From an uncultured Devosia sp. (GTDB taxonomy: Bacteria; Pseudomonadota; Alphaproteobacteria; Rhizobiales; Devosiaceae), in NCBI RefSeq assembly GCF_946479885.1, contig NZ_CAMLHM010000008.1, positions 1 to 64,000 of the forward strand: a stretch of DNA of 64,000 bases. The letters are read 5' to 3'. The notes beneath the pieces were generated by a model that had not been told where the DNA came from, did not search any database, and saw nothing but the letters and a program-made list of their open reading frames with translations. Positions within the stretch are counted from its first letter, which is position 1. The number at the start of each line of letters is the position of its first letter. Shown here piece after piece: positions 1 through 9,727 of the stretch. Made by a program: the position numbers and the translations under genes.

Positions 1-51
1 CTCAACGCAGTTGCATCAGGAGCTTAACAGCTTCGCGGCGGGAATACAGCC

Positions 52-939
52 TCACGCCTCCAGATCGAGCACGCCTTCGCCCACGATCACCGCGTGGCCG
101 CCGATGCCGCCATGGATCAGGATGTCGTTGTCCTTGCGGAGCTGGAGGGTGATGCGGCAGGGGCGGCCCATTTCGAGGCCCTGCCGCAGCACATAATCGG
201 CCTGCCCCGTAGCCAGGTCGGCCTGTTCGGCAAGCAGGCCAATCAGCGCCGCAGCGGCAGAGCCGGTGCCGGGATCCTCGCCGATATCCATGCCGAACAT
301 GCGGGCGGCAAAGTCGTTGTCGGGCTCTTCCGGGGTCAGCGTGAACACGTAGGCCGAGTTGTGATCGTGCGAGAATACGCTGTTCCAGATGCCGTTATTG
401 ACGTTGATCCGGCGCAGCACTTCCGCATTGCGCACCGGCACCAGGTGGTAGGTGACGCCGGCCGAAAACACCGCCGGCTCATAGAGATCGCAACCAATAT
501 CCTCGACCTCGATGCCGAGCGCCTGGGCCATACCCAGCCGGTCGGTGAGCGGCGCGATGCGGGACGGTAGGCGCGGCAGGGCAAAGCGCGCTTCGCCGGA
601 GCGCTTGTCCGCCTTTTCGAATAGCGCCGTGATAAGGCCGATCGGCTCCTCCAGGCGCACCGCACTGACCTTGTTCTGCAGGCCCAGCACAACCGCCGCA
701 CCAACCGTCGGATGGCCGGCAAAGGGCAACTCGGCATAAGGCGTAAAGATGCGGATCGAGGCGGTGTTGCGCTCGATATGCGGCTTGAGGATGAACACGG
801 TCTCGCTGAGGTTGAACTCGCGCGCAATGGCCTGCATCTCGCCGTCGAGCAGTCCATCGGCCTTGCAGACGACCGCCAGCTGGTTGCCCTTGAGCCGCTC
901 GCGGGTGAACACGTCCAGCAGCAGATAGTTGAGCTTCAT
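52..939 (-). CDS. PhzF family isomerase/epimerase
   Basis: 295 residues, the usual length for the PhzF fold (two similar halves). The N-terminal half has LDVFT and GNQLAVV, and FNLSET places the family's acidic catalytic residue at about E46. GHPTVGAA (about 77-84) and the C-terminal GEDPGTGSAAAAL are the other signature motifs. PhzF relatives catalyse isomerisations of small amino acid-like acids; the substrate here cannot be told. It is the last gene of a leftward run, 8 bp after the UPF0303 gene, so it is probably co-transcribed with it and the GFA-like gene. Family assignment is secure; a role in phenazine synthesis is not implied because no other phz genes are present. Confidence 0.9.
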   Translation of the reverse strand: MKLNYLLLDVFTRERLKGNQLAVVCKADGLLDGEMQAIAREFNLSETVFILKPHIERNTASIRIFTPYAELPFAGHPTVGAAVVLGLQNKVSAVRLEEPIGLITALFEKADKRSGEARFALPRLPSRIAPLTDRLGMAQALGIEVEDIGCDLYEPAVFSAGVTYHLVPVRNAEVLRRINVNNGIWNSVFSHDHNSAYVFTLTPEEPDNDFAARMFGMDIGEDPGTGSAAAALIGLLAEQADLATGQADYVLRQGLEMGRPCRITLQLRKDNDILIHGGIGGHAVIVGEGVLDLEA

Positions 940-947
940 GATGGCCC

Positions 948-1442
948 CTATTCCTTGGGCAGCGCGTAGGCGGAGCGATCAAGACCCAGATGGTCGCACA
1001 GCGCCGCGACGGCGACGCCATGGTCGTCGCGCCCCGGCAGACCCGAAATGGTGAGGCAGCCGACAAGGCCCGCGCCCTTGACGCGGATCGGGAAGCCGCC
1101 GCCCGCAATGACATAGTCGGCCGGGTCGGCATTGACGATCTCGGGAAACACGCCGTCGCCGCCGCGCTCCAGCGAAATGCGATAGCTCGCCTTGTGGAAG
1201 CGACGCACCGTGTTGATCTTGCGGCGCACCCATTCGGCATTATCGACGGTCGTGCCCGCGGTCGCCGCAAAGAACATCTGGCGGTCCCAGGTGCGGATAT
1301 CGACCACGAGCGAAAGCCCTTCGGCCAGAGCCCGATCCCTGATTGCGCATCCCAGGTCGAACGCCACGGTCTCGTCGAACGCAGCCAGGACCAGGTCCTG
1401 CTCCTGCTTTTTGACGAGGGCGATATCTTCAGCGGCGGCCAT
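948..1442 (-). CDS. UPF0303 / heme-degrading-domain (HbpS/GlcG-like) protein
   Basis: 164 residues from an ATG at 1442, only 2 bp after the stop of the upstream GFA-like gene. The open frame extends further upstream but that part overlaps the GFA-like gene and looks non-coding. The protein reads as the UPF0303 family: an early ALVKKQEQDLVL segment, WDRQMFF, a RRKINTV segment and a glycine-rich core around GGGFPIRVKGAGLVG. Members share the HbpS/GlcG fold of small cytosolic proteins, some of which bind heme or cobalamin. The exact function is unknown. It sits in the middle of a tight three-gene leftward operon. Confidence 0.85.
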   Translation of the reverse strand: MAAAEDIALVKKQEQDLVLAAFDETVAFDLGCAIRDRALAEGLSLVVDIRTWDRQMFFAATAGTTVDNAEWVRRKINTVRRFHKASYRISLERGGDGVFPEIVNADPADYVIAGGGFPIRVKGAGLVGCLTISGLPGRDDHGVAVAALCDHLGLDRSAYALPKE

Positions 1443-1444
1443 AT

Positions 1445-1915
1445 TCAGGTGTCCTTGTGGGTAAAGCGCGTCCAGGCATCGTAAAGCGGCTGCCGATCCA
1501 CGATGCCCTTCGGGAAGTTGGTAAGCGCCGGATCGATACCCGCCCAGGCCGCCTTGCTGTCGGTCCAGATATTGCCCACCGGCGCCGCCCAATCCATGTC
1601 GTCGAGCGTTCCGGCGCGCACCACCTTGATGCCGGGCTTGGCCGGGTCGTTCCAGACCCAGCCATGACAATGAGAGCAGAAATTCATGACGATGACATTG
1701 CCGCTCTCAGCGGTGCGCCGATACTGTTCCAGCGCGCCGCTGCGCAGATCGAAATCCTCGTCGCGCACGATCATGGACATGGACCAGCCGGCCCCCGAGA
1801 AGCGCTGGCAATCCTTGCAATGGCAGTTATAGACCGCCAGCGGGCTCGCCTTGAGCCCATAACGCACCGCGCCGCACTGGCAGCCGCCCTCGACCGGGAA
1901 TTCCGGCAGGTTCAT
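1445..1915 (-). CDS. GFA / CENP-V domain zinc protein
   Basis: 156 residues. The Cys pattern is that of the GFA (glutathione-dependent formaldehyde-activating-like) fold: C12-x-C14, then C31-x-C33-x2-C36 (CHCKDC), then C80-x2-C83. These bind two zinc ions. The start was placed at the ATG at 1915, which has GGAG six bases upstream; a GTG four codons earlier is possible. Most proteins in this family have no proven substrate, so the formaldehyde name should not be taken literally. It leads the operon that continues into the UPF0303 and PhzF genes. Confidence 0.88.
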   Translation of the reverse strand: MNLPEFPVEGGCQCGAVRYGLKASPLAVYNCHCKDCQRFSGAGWSMSMIVRDEDFDLRSGALEQYRRTAESGNVIVMNFCSHCHGWVWNDPAKPGIKVVRAGTLDDMDWAAPVGNIWTDSKAAWAGIDPALTNFPKGIVDRQPLYDAWTRFTHKDT

Positions 1916-2009
1916 CACGCTCTCCACGACTCGAAAAAATCGCCCTGTCAGGTTCTAGACCAAGTTGCAGGCGGGCAGAAGCCACCCGGCATGGCGCGCC
2001 GAGCCCCTG

Positions 2010-3779
2010 TCAGGCAATATCGGCCGGTTCGCTGATGCCGTGCTGCGCCCGCGCGATCCGCTTTTCCTGGCTGAGCCAGGCCTGCGCATCGTCGGTCTTG
2101 AACAGCTCGAAATCGGCCTCGTCATGGTCGGTGACCGGCGTCATGGCGTGATCGGTATAGGCCAGTCGCCCCGGATCGCGCTCCACCCTGAGCTGGCGCA
2201 GCCCGAAACGCAGATAGAGCCAGGCCCAGCGGCTGAGCTTCCAGCCCAGCTCGGCATAGTATTTCGGATAGAACAGGATAGCCGGCTCGATCGCCATGCC
2301 ATGGCGGCGGTTGCGGCGGGCCTTGAGGCGTATCCAGCCCACTTCGAGCGGATGTACACCCTCGATCTTGAGCGCGCCCATGAACCAGGTCGAAAGCAGC
2401 AGCACCTGCGACGTCGAAATGCCCGAAGCCGCGGCACGGCGCATGATCGTCTCGACATGGTCGATCGAGTAATACCGGGTCCAGGCCTCGGCATAGGCCT
2501 TCTCGAACTGCGCCTTGCTCATCAGGGCATGGGCGGTCGTGGCGTGATTGAGGTCGTATTTGTTGAGGTCGGGGTCCATCGCCACCCCGGCGCGATGCAG
2601 CTTCTGGTGATCCTCCGAGCCCGGCAGCGGCGTCAGGAAGAAGAATTCGAGGATATCGACCGGCAGCTCCCGCTTGACCACATCGATGTCATGCATAATG
2701 CGCTCGGGCGTATCGGTGGGAAAACCCAGGATGTAGCCGGCGTAGGTGATCACGTGCCACTGCTTCCACGCCAGCAGCATGGTGCGATATTCGGTGATCT
2801 TGTTCTGCCGCTTCTTGGCGTCCTTGAGATTGGCGGGATTGACGTTTTCAAGCCCGATAAACACCCGCGTCACCCCGGCCCGCGCGCATTTCTCAATGAA
2901 ATCAGGAATGCGGTGGCACAGCGTATCGACCTGGATGATGAAGTTGAACTTGAGCTCCTCGCCTTCACGCATGGCGATGAGGCGGTCGAGGATGGGTTCC
3001 CAGTCCTTGTTGCGGGCAAAGTTGTCGTCGGTGATGAAATAGCGGTGCACGCCCTGGCTGAGGTTCAGGCGGATGATCTTTTCGATATCGTCCGGCGAGC
3101 GGCGGCGTGACTTGCGGCCTTGCACATTGATGATGGTGCAGAACGAGCACTGATAGGGGCAGCCGCGGCCCGCGTCGAAGCTGGTGAGGTTATAGGCCGT
3201 GCGGGCGACATGGCCGGCCGGCATGAACGGCACCGGCGTATCCTCGATGCCAGGCAGGTCGTTCATGAAATTGTAGAGCGGCTTGAGGGCACCCGCGGCA
3301 GCGTCGGCCAACACCTCCTGCAGCCGACCCTCGGATTCCCCGGCAAACAGCGAAATCCCCATCTGCTGCGCCAGCTTGAAGTCGGCATCCTCGCCACCGA
3401 GCATGGAAATGACGCCCGAGACGTGAAAGCCGCCAATGGCCACCTGCACCCCATCGGCCAGCAGCGGCCGGGCGATATCGAGGGCGCGGGGAAACTGGTT
3501 GGACTGCACCCCGATCAGCATCACCAGGCCGACATCGGCCGCCCTGACCTGCCGGGAAATCGCCGCGACGTCGATGACCGTGTTGGTTTCGTCGATGGTG
3601 ACCACATCGAAGTCCCAGTCGGGCCCGAGCGCCTGGCGATCGATGATGTCGCGCGTCAGTCCATGGACCGAGGCCAGCGAATTGGAGGGGATCGGCGACA
3701 GACGCCACTGGATGACATAGCCGTGGTCGTCGTAATGCGACGGCTTGATCAGGTACAGGCAGAACCGCTTCATAGTCAT
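2010..3779 (-). CDS. B12-binding-domain radical SAM protein
   Basis: About 589 residues. The N-terminal ~190 residues resemble a cobalamin-binding Rossmann-like domain (GLVMLIGVQSNQFPRA, VAIGGFHVSG). A radical SAM core follows, with C-x3-C-x2-C at C207/C211/C214 (GCPYQCSFC) as ligands of a 4Fe-4S cluster. GLENVN and GYILGFPTDTP are typical later core motifs. The last ~150 residues are basic and aromatic and could be a substrate or membrane-contact domain. The start is uncertain: GTG at 3785 or ATG at 3779 or 3773; 3779 fits the AGGG upstream. It is transcribed alone, so substrate and pathway cannot be inferred from neighbours. Members of this class carry out radical methylation, cyclisation or lipid modification. 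Confidence 0.85.
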   Translation of the reverse strand: MTMKRFCLYLIKPSHYDDHGYVIQWRLSPIPSNSLASVHGLTRDIIDRQALGPDWDFDVVTIDETNTVIDVAAISRQVRAADVGLVMLIGVQSNQFPRALDIARPLLADGVQVAIGGFHVSGVISMLGGEDADFKLAQQMGISLFAGESEGRLQEVLADAAAGALKPLYNFMNDLPGIEDTPVPFMPAGHVARTAYNLTSFDAGRGCPYQCSFCTIINVQGRKSRRRSPDDIEKIIRLNLSQGVHRYFITDDNFARNKDWEPILDRLIAMREGEELKFNFIIQVDTLCHRIPDFIEKCARAGVTRVFIGLENVNPANLKDAKKRQNKITEYRTMLLAWKQWHVITYAGYILGFPTDTPERIMHDIDVVKRELPVDILEFFFLTPLPGSEDHQKLHRAGVAMDPDLNKYDLNHATTAHALMSKAQFEKAYAEAWTRYYSIDHVETIMRRAAASGISTSQVLLLSTWFMGALKIEGVHPLEVGWIRLKARRNRRHGMAIEPAILFYPKYYAELGWKLSRWAWLYLRFGLRQLRVERDPGRLAYTDHAMTPVTDHDEADFELFKTDDAQAWLSQEKRIARAQHGISEPADIA

Positions 3780-3874
3780 AGTCACCCTACCCTTGAGTAA
3801 AGCCCGAGACCGAGACGCTGGAGAACTGTAACTGGGTTGAATGGCGCTGGAAAGACACCAGCGCAGGGGGCTTG

Positions 3875-4594
3875 TCAGCCCAGCTGGCCGGCGAAAAACG
3901 CCTCGGCCACGGCAACCGCATAGGGCACGGCGCCGGCTGCTTCGGCGTCGGCCCGCGAGGCGATGATGACGATGTCGTCCAGTTCGCGGTGCGCCTGGCG
4001 CTCGATATTGGCGCGAATGCGCGCGGCCAGTGCGCTCGTGCTCTCGGCGAAGCGGAAGACCCGGCCAAAGGACAGGCGTGGCCCATCGACAACGGCCACC
4101 ATCGCGCCCGCCTCGGCCTCCTGCGCGCGCAGCCCGGTCTCTTCTTGGAGTTCCAGTTCGATGCAGCGGGCGACATCGACCCGGCCATCGGGCAGCACGT
4201 CACGCGGCTCGAGCGACCCGCCCGGCGGATAGACCCGGCTGGCATTGGCGGTGTGGCCGCCCATGACGCCATAGATGACGGCGCCGTCACTGCCCGCGAT
4301 CAGCGCCCAGCCAAAGGCGTGGCACATGCCGATGTCCGGGAAGCCCTGGTGGCGCCAGAGCATGAAGGCGGAATAGGCGTCTTCACGCGCCTCGGCGCGG
4401 AACACCCCCGCTTCGACCCTGGGCATGCCGCCGCCTGGGGCTGACAGACCCAGGATACGCCCATCCCACAGATGCGGATTGGCCGCGACAGCGCCCTGCC
4501 AATAGGCATCGACAGCCGCACGCTGCACGGCGCTCAACGGCCATGGGCCGGGCACGCTGACAATCTCGATGTCGGTGAGGGGAACGATGCGCAA
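3875..4594 (-). CDS. Nudix hydrolase-like protein
   Basis: 239 residues. A Nudix-like helix is visible at GGSLEPRD...ELELQEETGL, where the usual RE of the Nudix box is LE but the metal-binding EE pair and following TGL are kept. Family members hydrolyse nucleoside diphosphates linked to another moiety. The N-terminal ~110 residues (including IVSVPGPW and FMLWRHQGFPD) precede the Nudix domain. The open frame begins with TTG at 4594, with no clear ribosome-binding site, so the start may be a later GTG. Transcribed in the same direction as ilvC, just upstream of the ilvC terminator region. Confidence 0.75.
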   Translation of the reverse strand: MRIVPLTDIEIVSVPGPWPLSAVQRAAVDAYWQGAVAANPHLWDGRILGLSAPGGGMPRVEAGVFRAEAREDAYSAFMLWRHQGFPDIGMCHAFGWALIAGSDGAVIYGVMGGHTANASRVYPPGGSLEPRDVLPDGRVDVARCIELELQEETGLRAQEAEAGAMVAVVDGPRLSFGRVFRFAESTSALAARIRANIERQAHRELDDIVIIASRADAEAAGAVPYAVAVAEAFFAGQLG

Positions 4595-4607
4595 GGCAGA
4601 AACACAA

Positions 4608-4629
4608 CGGCCGGGGTTTCCCCCGGCCG
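4608..4629 (-). terminator. Terminator hairpin after ilvC
   Basis: Perfect 9-bp stem (4608-4616 with 4621-4629) with a TTTC/GAAA tetraloop, 13 bases after the ilvC stop codon. The T-run that follows on the minus strand is short and interrupted, so termination may be partial and the Nudix gene could receive some read-through. Confidence 0.7.
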
Positions 4630-4642
4630 CCGCTTGTCTTGC

Positions 4643-5686
<1,044 letters not shown>

Positions 5687-6334
5687 TTAGAGGTTGGCTT
5701 TCGCCCCATAGAGGGCAAAGAACTGGTCGGTCGCGGCCTTCACATCGGCCTCGATATTGGCTTCGACATTGGACTGGGTCAGCGCCTTGTCGCCCAGCAG
5801 CAGGCGAATCTGCACATCGCGGACGACCAGGCCGAAAAAGGTACGATAGGCGTCTTCGCTGGAATCGAACCGCAGCAGGCGCGCGTCGCGCCCGGCTTCG
5901 AGAATGGGTTTGAGCCGGCGGCGAATAGCCAGCGGGCCGTTTTCCAGCACGATCAGGCCCAGGCTGTCCTTTTCCTGCGCGGCGTGGGTGACAGCCGTGC
6001 GGTTGAGCGTGACCGAGACTTCGCCGACGATGACCGTCAGCAGGTCGCGCGCAAACTGCTCGATGGAGAGGCGCAGCGCCTTGGCATTGAGATGCGACCG
6101 ATCGACCACCGGCATGCGCACCTTGGCCGCCTGCCATTGCACGGTGGCGGTGAGCAGCCCGTCGCGATCACCGAACCACTTGTAGAGTGTTTCTTTCGAG
6201 CACGAGGCGCGGCGGGCCACGGCCGTCATGGTCAGGCCATCGCCATTCTCGACGAGCAGGTCCAGCGCCGCCGTCAGCACAGCCTGCTGGCGCGGAGTGA
6301 ACGTCTCTTCGTTGACCTTGATGGTCACTGGCAC
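5687..6334 (-). CDS. TetR/AcrR family transcriptional regulator
   Basis: 215 residues. The N-terminal HTH is clear at LTMTAVARRASCSKETLYKWF, about residues 35-55. The C-terminal ligand-binding part resembles the AefR-like branch. The start is GTG at 6334 with GAGGG six bases upstream; a second GTG is two codons downstream. A perfect 16-bp palindrome lies 56-71 bp upstream and is a likely own operator. ilvC follows 24 bp downstream on the same strand, and the alpha/beta hydrolase gene precedes it. The inducer is unknown. Confidence 0.9.
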   Translation of the reverse strand: MPVTIKVNEETFTPRQQAVLTAALDLLVENGDGLTMTAVARRASCSKETLYKWFGDRDGLLTATVQWQAAKVRMPVVDRSHLNAKALRLSIEQFARDLLTVIVGEVSVTLNRTAVTHAAQEKDSLGLIVLENGPLAIRRRLKPILEAGRDARLLRFDSSEDAYRTFFGLVVRDVQIRLLLGDKALTQSNVEANIEADVKAATDQFFALYGAKANL

Positions 6335-6389
6335 GGGGGGCCCTCGACTGGCGGCGGACCGAACGATATCGGCCCAATTCGTCCGCAGG

Positions 6390-6405
6390 CGTACCGTACG
6401 GTACG
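6390..6405. promoter_or_regulatory. 16-bp palindrome, probable TetR operator
   Basis: Perfect inverted repeat cgtaccgtacggtacg in the 125-bp gap between the hydrolase gene and the TetR gene, 56 bp before the TetR start. Its core matches the accgtacggt type of operator used by many proteobacterial TetR proteins. Autoregulation is inferred from position only. Confidence 0.6.
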
Positions 6406-6459
6406 GTTCCAGGCAAGCGCTATTTGCTGGCCGCGGTCAATTCTCCCGGCCCACGCGCC

Positions 6460-7356
6460 CTAACTCATTGGCGGCGCTAAGTGCGTTGCGAAAAAGGCCA
6501 GCGCTGCCTGGCGCATGGCCGGGGTTTCCTGGTGGCCCACGCCCGGCTCGCTGACCAGCTCGAGCCGATCGCGAACATCGGCATAGGCAGGCTCGAGTTC
6601 CGCCCAGGCGCGTTGCACCGCCAGCGCTGGCGTAAGGCTATCGGCTTCACCGATGCAGACCAACTGGGGGCGCGGGGCGATGAGCGCGGCGATGCTGCCG
6701 GCATCGCCTTCCCGCAACAGCCCGGGCACGGTGAGATAGATGCCGTGCCCGTCATGGGCACCAAGCTCGATCATGGTGCGGAAATCAGCAAAGCAGCAGA
6801 GATGCGCCACGGCGGCGATCCGCTCGTCCGCCGCTGCCAGCCAGTAGCTCAGCACGCAGCCCATCGAGAGGCCGAAGGCGCCGATGCGGGCCGGATCGAC
6901 ATCGTCCCGGCCAGCCAGATAGGTCAATGCAGCCGAATGGTCCGACAGCATCTGCCCGAACAGCGATTTGCCATGCCAGAGCAGCGCCTTGGCGGCATAG
7001 CCTTCGCTCACCGTGGCACGCTCCCCGAAGACCGGCATGTCGATGCAGAGCGTGACATAGCCAGCGCGGGCGAAGACCGGGCCGAGCGGATCGAGCAGAT
7101 ATTCGCGACCCTCCAGCAGCTCGGCCGCACCAATGCCATAGCCGCCGCCATGCGAGTGACCGTAGAGGATGGCCGGCAGCCGGCGCGTATCGCCCTCCGG
7201 CCGGGTCAGGATGCCGCGAACCTCGGTGTCGCCGAGCCGCAGCCGCAGATGCTCGATGAGATAGCCATCCCCGGCCTCGACCTTGCTCGATAGCAATGCC
7301 ACTGCAGGCTCAACGAGGCCGACGAGGTCGCGGAACCGGTTACACGTGAGGGGCAT
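6460..7356 (-). CDS. Alpha/beta hydrolase (dienelactone hydrolase-like)
   Basis: 298 residues of an alpha/beta hydrolase. GHSHGGG near residues 66-72 is the oxyanion-side motif, and GLSMG places the nucleophile at S164. An acidic residue (GEADSLTP) and a histidine (GVGHQETP, near 274) complete a plausible triad. Members cleave esters or related bonds of small molecules; the substrate is unknown. It starts 3 bp after the stop of the upstream membrane protein gene, indicating a two-gene operon. No signal peptide is visible. Confidence 0.85.
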   Translation of the reverse strand: MPLTCNRFRDLVGLVEPAVALLSSKVEAGDGYLIEHLRLRLGDTEVRGILTRPEGDTRRLPAILYGHSHGGGYGIGAAELLEGREYLLDPLGPVFARAGYVTLCIDMPVFGERATVSEGYAAKALLWHGKSLFGQMLSDHSAALTYLAGRDDVDPARIGAFGLSMGCVLSYWLAAADERIAAVAHLCCFADFRTMIELGAHDGHGIYLTVPGLLREGDAGSIAALIAPRPQLVCIGEADSLTPALAVQRAWAELEPAYADVRDRLELVSEPGVGHQETPAMRQAALAFFATHLAPPMS

Positions 7357-7359
7357 GAT

Positions 7360-8301
7360 CTATTCCTTCCAGCCATCGGCGCGCGCCGGCGACGGGCTGG
7401 CCGGGTTGACGGGCGCCTTGCGGCCACCGACCCAGCGGTTGAACCGCGCCAGCGCCAGCCCGAAGCCAATCAGCAGCAGTCCGCCGCCCAGGATCGAGAA
7501 CGGCTGGGCGCCCAGCACCATGAACCATTGCGTAAAGAAGTGGAGCGCACCGAAGACCGCTACCGTGTTGACGACCCAGCGGCGATTGGCAAACACCGCC
7601 CAGCCGCCGAAGGCGAGCAGCGCGAGGGCCCAGGCGACCGAGAAGTAGAGGCCGGGAAGGCCCAGCAGTTCGTCCCCGAAGATCGAACCGATAAAGAAGG
7701 CGCCATTGACCAGCAGGATGGAGGTGCGCATGGCGATGATGGCGAGCCGTTCATAGGCTGGCGCCAGCCGCAGCGACAGCAGGTAGAGGCCCAGGACCAG
7801 CGCCGAGAGGGCAATGATCGCGACCGAGAGATAGTGCGTGGGCGCCCAGATATCGACGTCGAGCGTGATCGTCGCCGCGAAGGCCAGGACCGCCAGCGAC
7901 GCCAACAGCCCCGATGTCGCCAAAACCGCCGCCACCGCGGTCGCTGCCGTCAGCGCCACCCGCACCCACAGGTGTTCGCCAAACAGGCCACCCAGCCCGC
8001 CGAGCAGGGCCAGCGCGCCGATGACCATGATGATCTGGGCAAACACGTTCCAGCGGGCAACGCGCGTGATCCGAAGCCAGAAGCCCACACCGAACAGCAC
8101 CGCGCCCAGCGCCACCGCCGTCTCGATGGTGGGCACCAGCACACCGACGCCGACCGCCACAGCGGCCGCGCCCAGCGCGAACAGCACATTGCTGCCCAGT
8201 TCCCCGGTATCGGTGGCGGCGAAGCCCCTGAGCCGCTCGGCTTCGGCGGCGGTCAGCTTGCCCTCGGCAACCAGCGTATCGAGGTCCAGCGTGATCTTCA
8301 T
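7360..8301 (-). CDS. Multi-pass membrane protein (DUF2157-like architecture)
   Basis: 313 residues from ATG at 8301. The open frame continues far upstream, but that part lies antisense to the Old Yellow Enzyme gene and was excluded. The first ~30 residues form a charged cytosolic helix (LVAEGKLTAAEAERLRGF), a pattern common in DUF2157-type proteins. About nine or ten hydrophobic helices follow, ending in a short basic tail. Function is not known. It is probably co-transcribed with the downstream hydrolase (3-bp gap) and is divergent from the flavin oxidoreductase. Confidence 0.8.
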   Translation of the reverse strand: MKITLDLDTLVAEGKLTAAEAERLRGFAATDTGELGSNVLFALGAAAVAVGVGVLVPTIETAVALGAVLFGVGFWLRITRVARWNVFAQIIMVIGALALLGGLGGLFGEHLWVRVALTAATAVAAVLATSGLLASLAVLAFAATITLDVDIWAPTHYLSVAIIALSALVLGLYLLSLRLAPAYERLAIIAMRTSILLVNGAFFIGSIFGDELLGLPGLYFSVAWALALLAFGGWAVFANRRWVVNTVAVFGALHFFTQWFMVLGAQPFSILGGGLLLIGFGLALARFNRWVGGRKAPVNPASPSPARADGWKE

Positions 8302-8478
8302 GTCGGTCTCCCCATCCGCGCGGACCCTAGCCTGCGTGACACGGTGGGAAAAGGCCGCGGGGAAAACATTGTAGGGCTCGGCCGCGACAGTGCGTTGCTC
8401 CATCGGCGCTTGCCGATGGTCGAGGAAGAATGCATATGTGCAGCGCCAGTTTCCGGTAGACCAACCAAGAGCATTTTC

Positions 8479-9609
8479 ATGTCCAAGCTGTTTTCGCCCG
8501 CCACATTGGGTGGCCTTACTTTGCGCAATCGCACCGTTGTGGCGCCCATGTGCCAGTATTCCGCGCAAGACGGCTTCGCCAATGACTGGCACCTGGTGCA
8601 TCTGGGCCGCTTCGCGCTCGGCGGCTTCGGCCTGGTCATGCTGGAGGCAACGGCAGTGACGCCCGAGGGGCGCATCAGCTATGCCGATCTCGGCCTGTGG
8701 AAGGACGAGCACATTGCGCCGCTGTCGCGCATCGTCGATTTCCTGCATAGCCAGGGTGCCGCCGCCGGCATCCAGCTCGCCCATGCCGGCCGCAAGGCCT
8801 CGACGCCCGTGCACTGGCGCAACGGCTTCGACGAGACCGAAGAGGAAAAGGTCAAATTCCACTTCGAAAGCTGGACCCCGGTGGCGCCAAGCGCCGTCAT
8901 CCACGCCGAAGGCAAGAATTTCACCCAGCCCGAAGCGCTGGACGAAGCCGGCATTCGCCACATCATCGACTCGTTCGCCGCCGCCGCCCGGCGCGCCGAC
9001 CAGGCCGGCTTCGACACGGTCGAAATCCATGCCGCCCATGGCTACCTCCTCAATCAGTTCCTTTCGCCGCTCGCCAACAAGCGCACCGACCGCTATGGCG
9101 GCAGCCGCGAAAACCGCATGCGGCTGGTACTGGAAGCTACCGAGGCGGTTCGCGCCGTCTGGCCCGCCGAAAAGCCGCTGCTGGTCCGCCTGTCGGTCAG
9201 CGACTGGCACCCCGAGGGCTGGCAGGTCGAGGACAGCGTGGCTCTGACGCGTGAGCTCAAGGCCCTGGGCGTCGACGCCATCGATGCTTCGAGCGGCGGC
9301 TTTGAAGGCGCCGTCATCCCCACTGCCGCCGCCTATCAGGTGCCGCTCGCCAGCGCCGTGCGCAACCAGGGCGGCCTGCCCACCATGGCGGTGGGCCTTT
9401 TGGGCGATGCCCAGCACGCCGAGAACATCATTGCCAATGGCGAAGCCGATTTCATCGCCCTGGCGCGCGGCGCGCTCGATGATCCCAACTGGCCGGTGCA
9501 TATCCGCCACGAACTGGGCCTGCACGACTATGACCTGTGGCCCCGGCCGCTCAACCGGGTCCGCGAGCGCGACCGCTCGCTCCACCAGCGCGGCTTCGCC
9601 GCCTCCTGA
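8479..9609 (+). CDS. Old Yellow Enzyme family NADH:flavin oxidoreductase (NamA/YqjM type)
   Basis: 376 residues from ATG at 8479. Clear NamA/YqjM-class motifs: APMCQYSAQDG (FMN contact and the class-specific Cys), QLAHAGRK (catalytic His) and HAAHGYLLNQFLSP followed by RTDRYGGS. It reduces activated C=C bonds (for example enones) with NADPH through bound FMN. The cytosolic TIM barrel is complete and of standard length. It is a single-gene unit, divergent from the membrane protein gene and closed by a strong hairpin. Confidence 0.95.
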   Translation: MSKLFSPATLGGLTLRNRTVVAPMCQYSAQDGFANDWHLVHLGRFALGGFGLVMLEATAVTPEGRISYADLGLWKDEHIAPLSRIVDFLHSQGAAAGIQLAHAGRKASTPVHWRNGFDETEEEKVKFHFESWTPVAPSAVIHAEGKNFTQPEALDEAGIRHIIDSFAAAARRADQAGFDTVEIHAAHGYLLNQFLSPLANKRTDRYGGSRENRMRLVLEATEAVRAVWPAEKPLLVRLSVSDWHPEGWQVEDSVALTRELKALGVDAIDASSGGFEGAVIPTAAAYQVPLASAVRNQGGLPTMAVGLLGDAQHAENIIANGEADFIALARGALDDPNWPVHIRHELGLHDYDLWPRPLNRVRERDRSLHQRGFAAS

Positions 9610-9616
9610 AACGTGA

Positions 9617-9650
9617 TGCGTTTCCGCCAAACGACCTTGGCGGAAACGCA
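9617..9650 (+). terminator. Terminator hairpin after the OYE gene
   Basis: Perfect 14-bp inverted repeat (9617-9630 with 9637-9650), six-base loop, starting 7 bp after the stop codon and followed by an AT-rich stretch. The absence of a pure T-run leaves the exact mechanism open. Confidence 0.75.
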
Positions 9651-9727
9651 AATTTGCCGTGTTTGAACGGCCCTCTTGTTCAGCGTCGTCATGATCACCA
9701 GATCAGCTGAGAACAGGGAGCAGTTCA

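Noticed and set aside
7360..9651. A 763-codon leftward reading frame
   Set aside because: Its upstream two-thirds lie antisense to the Old Yellow Enzyme gene, which has full family motifs. Only the segment 7360-8301 is protein-like and membrane-spanning.
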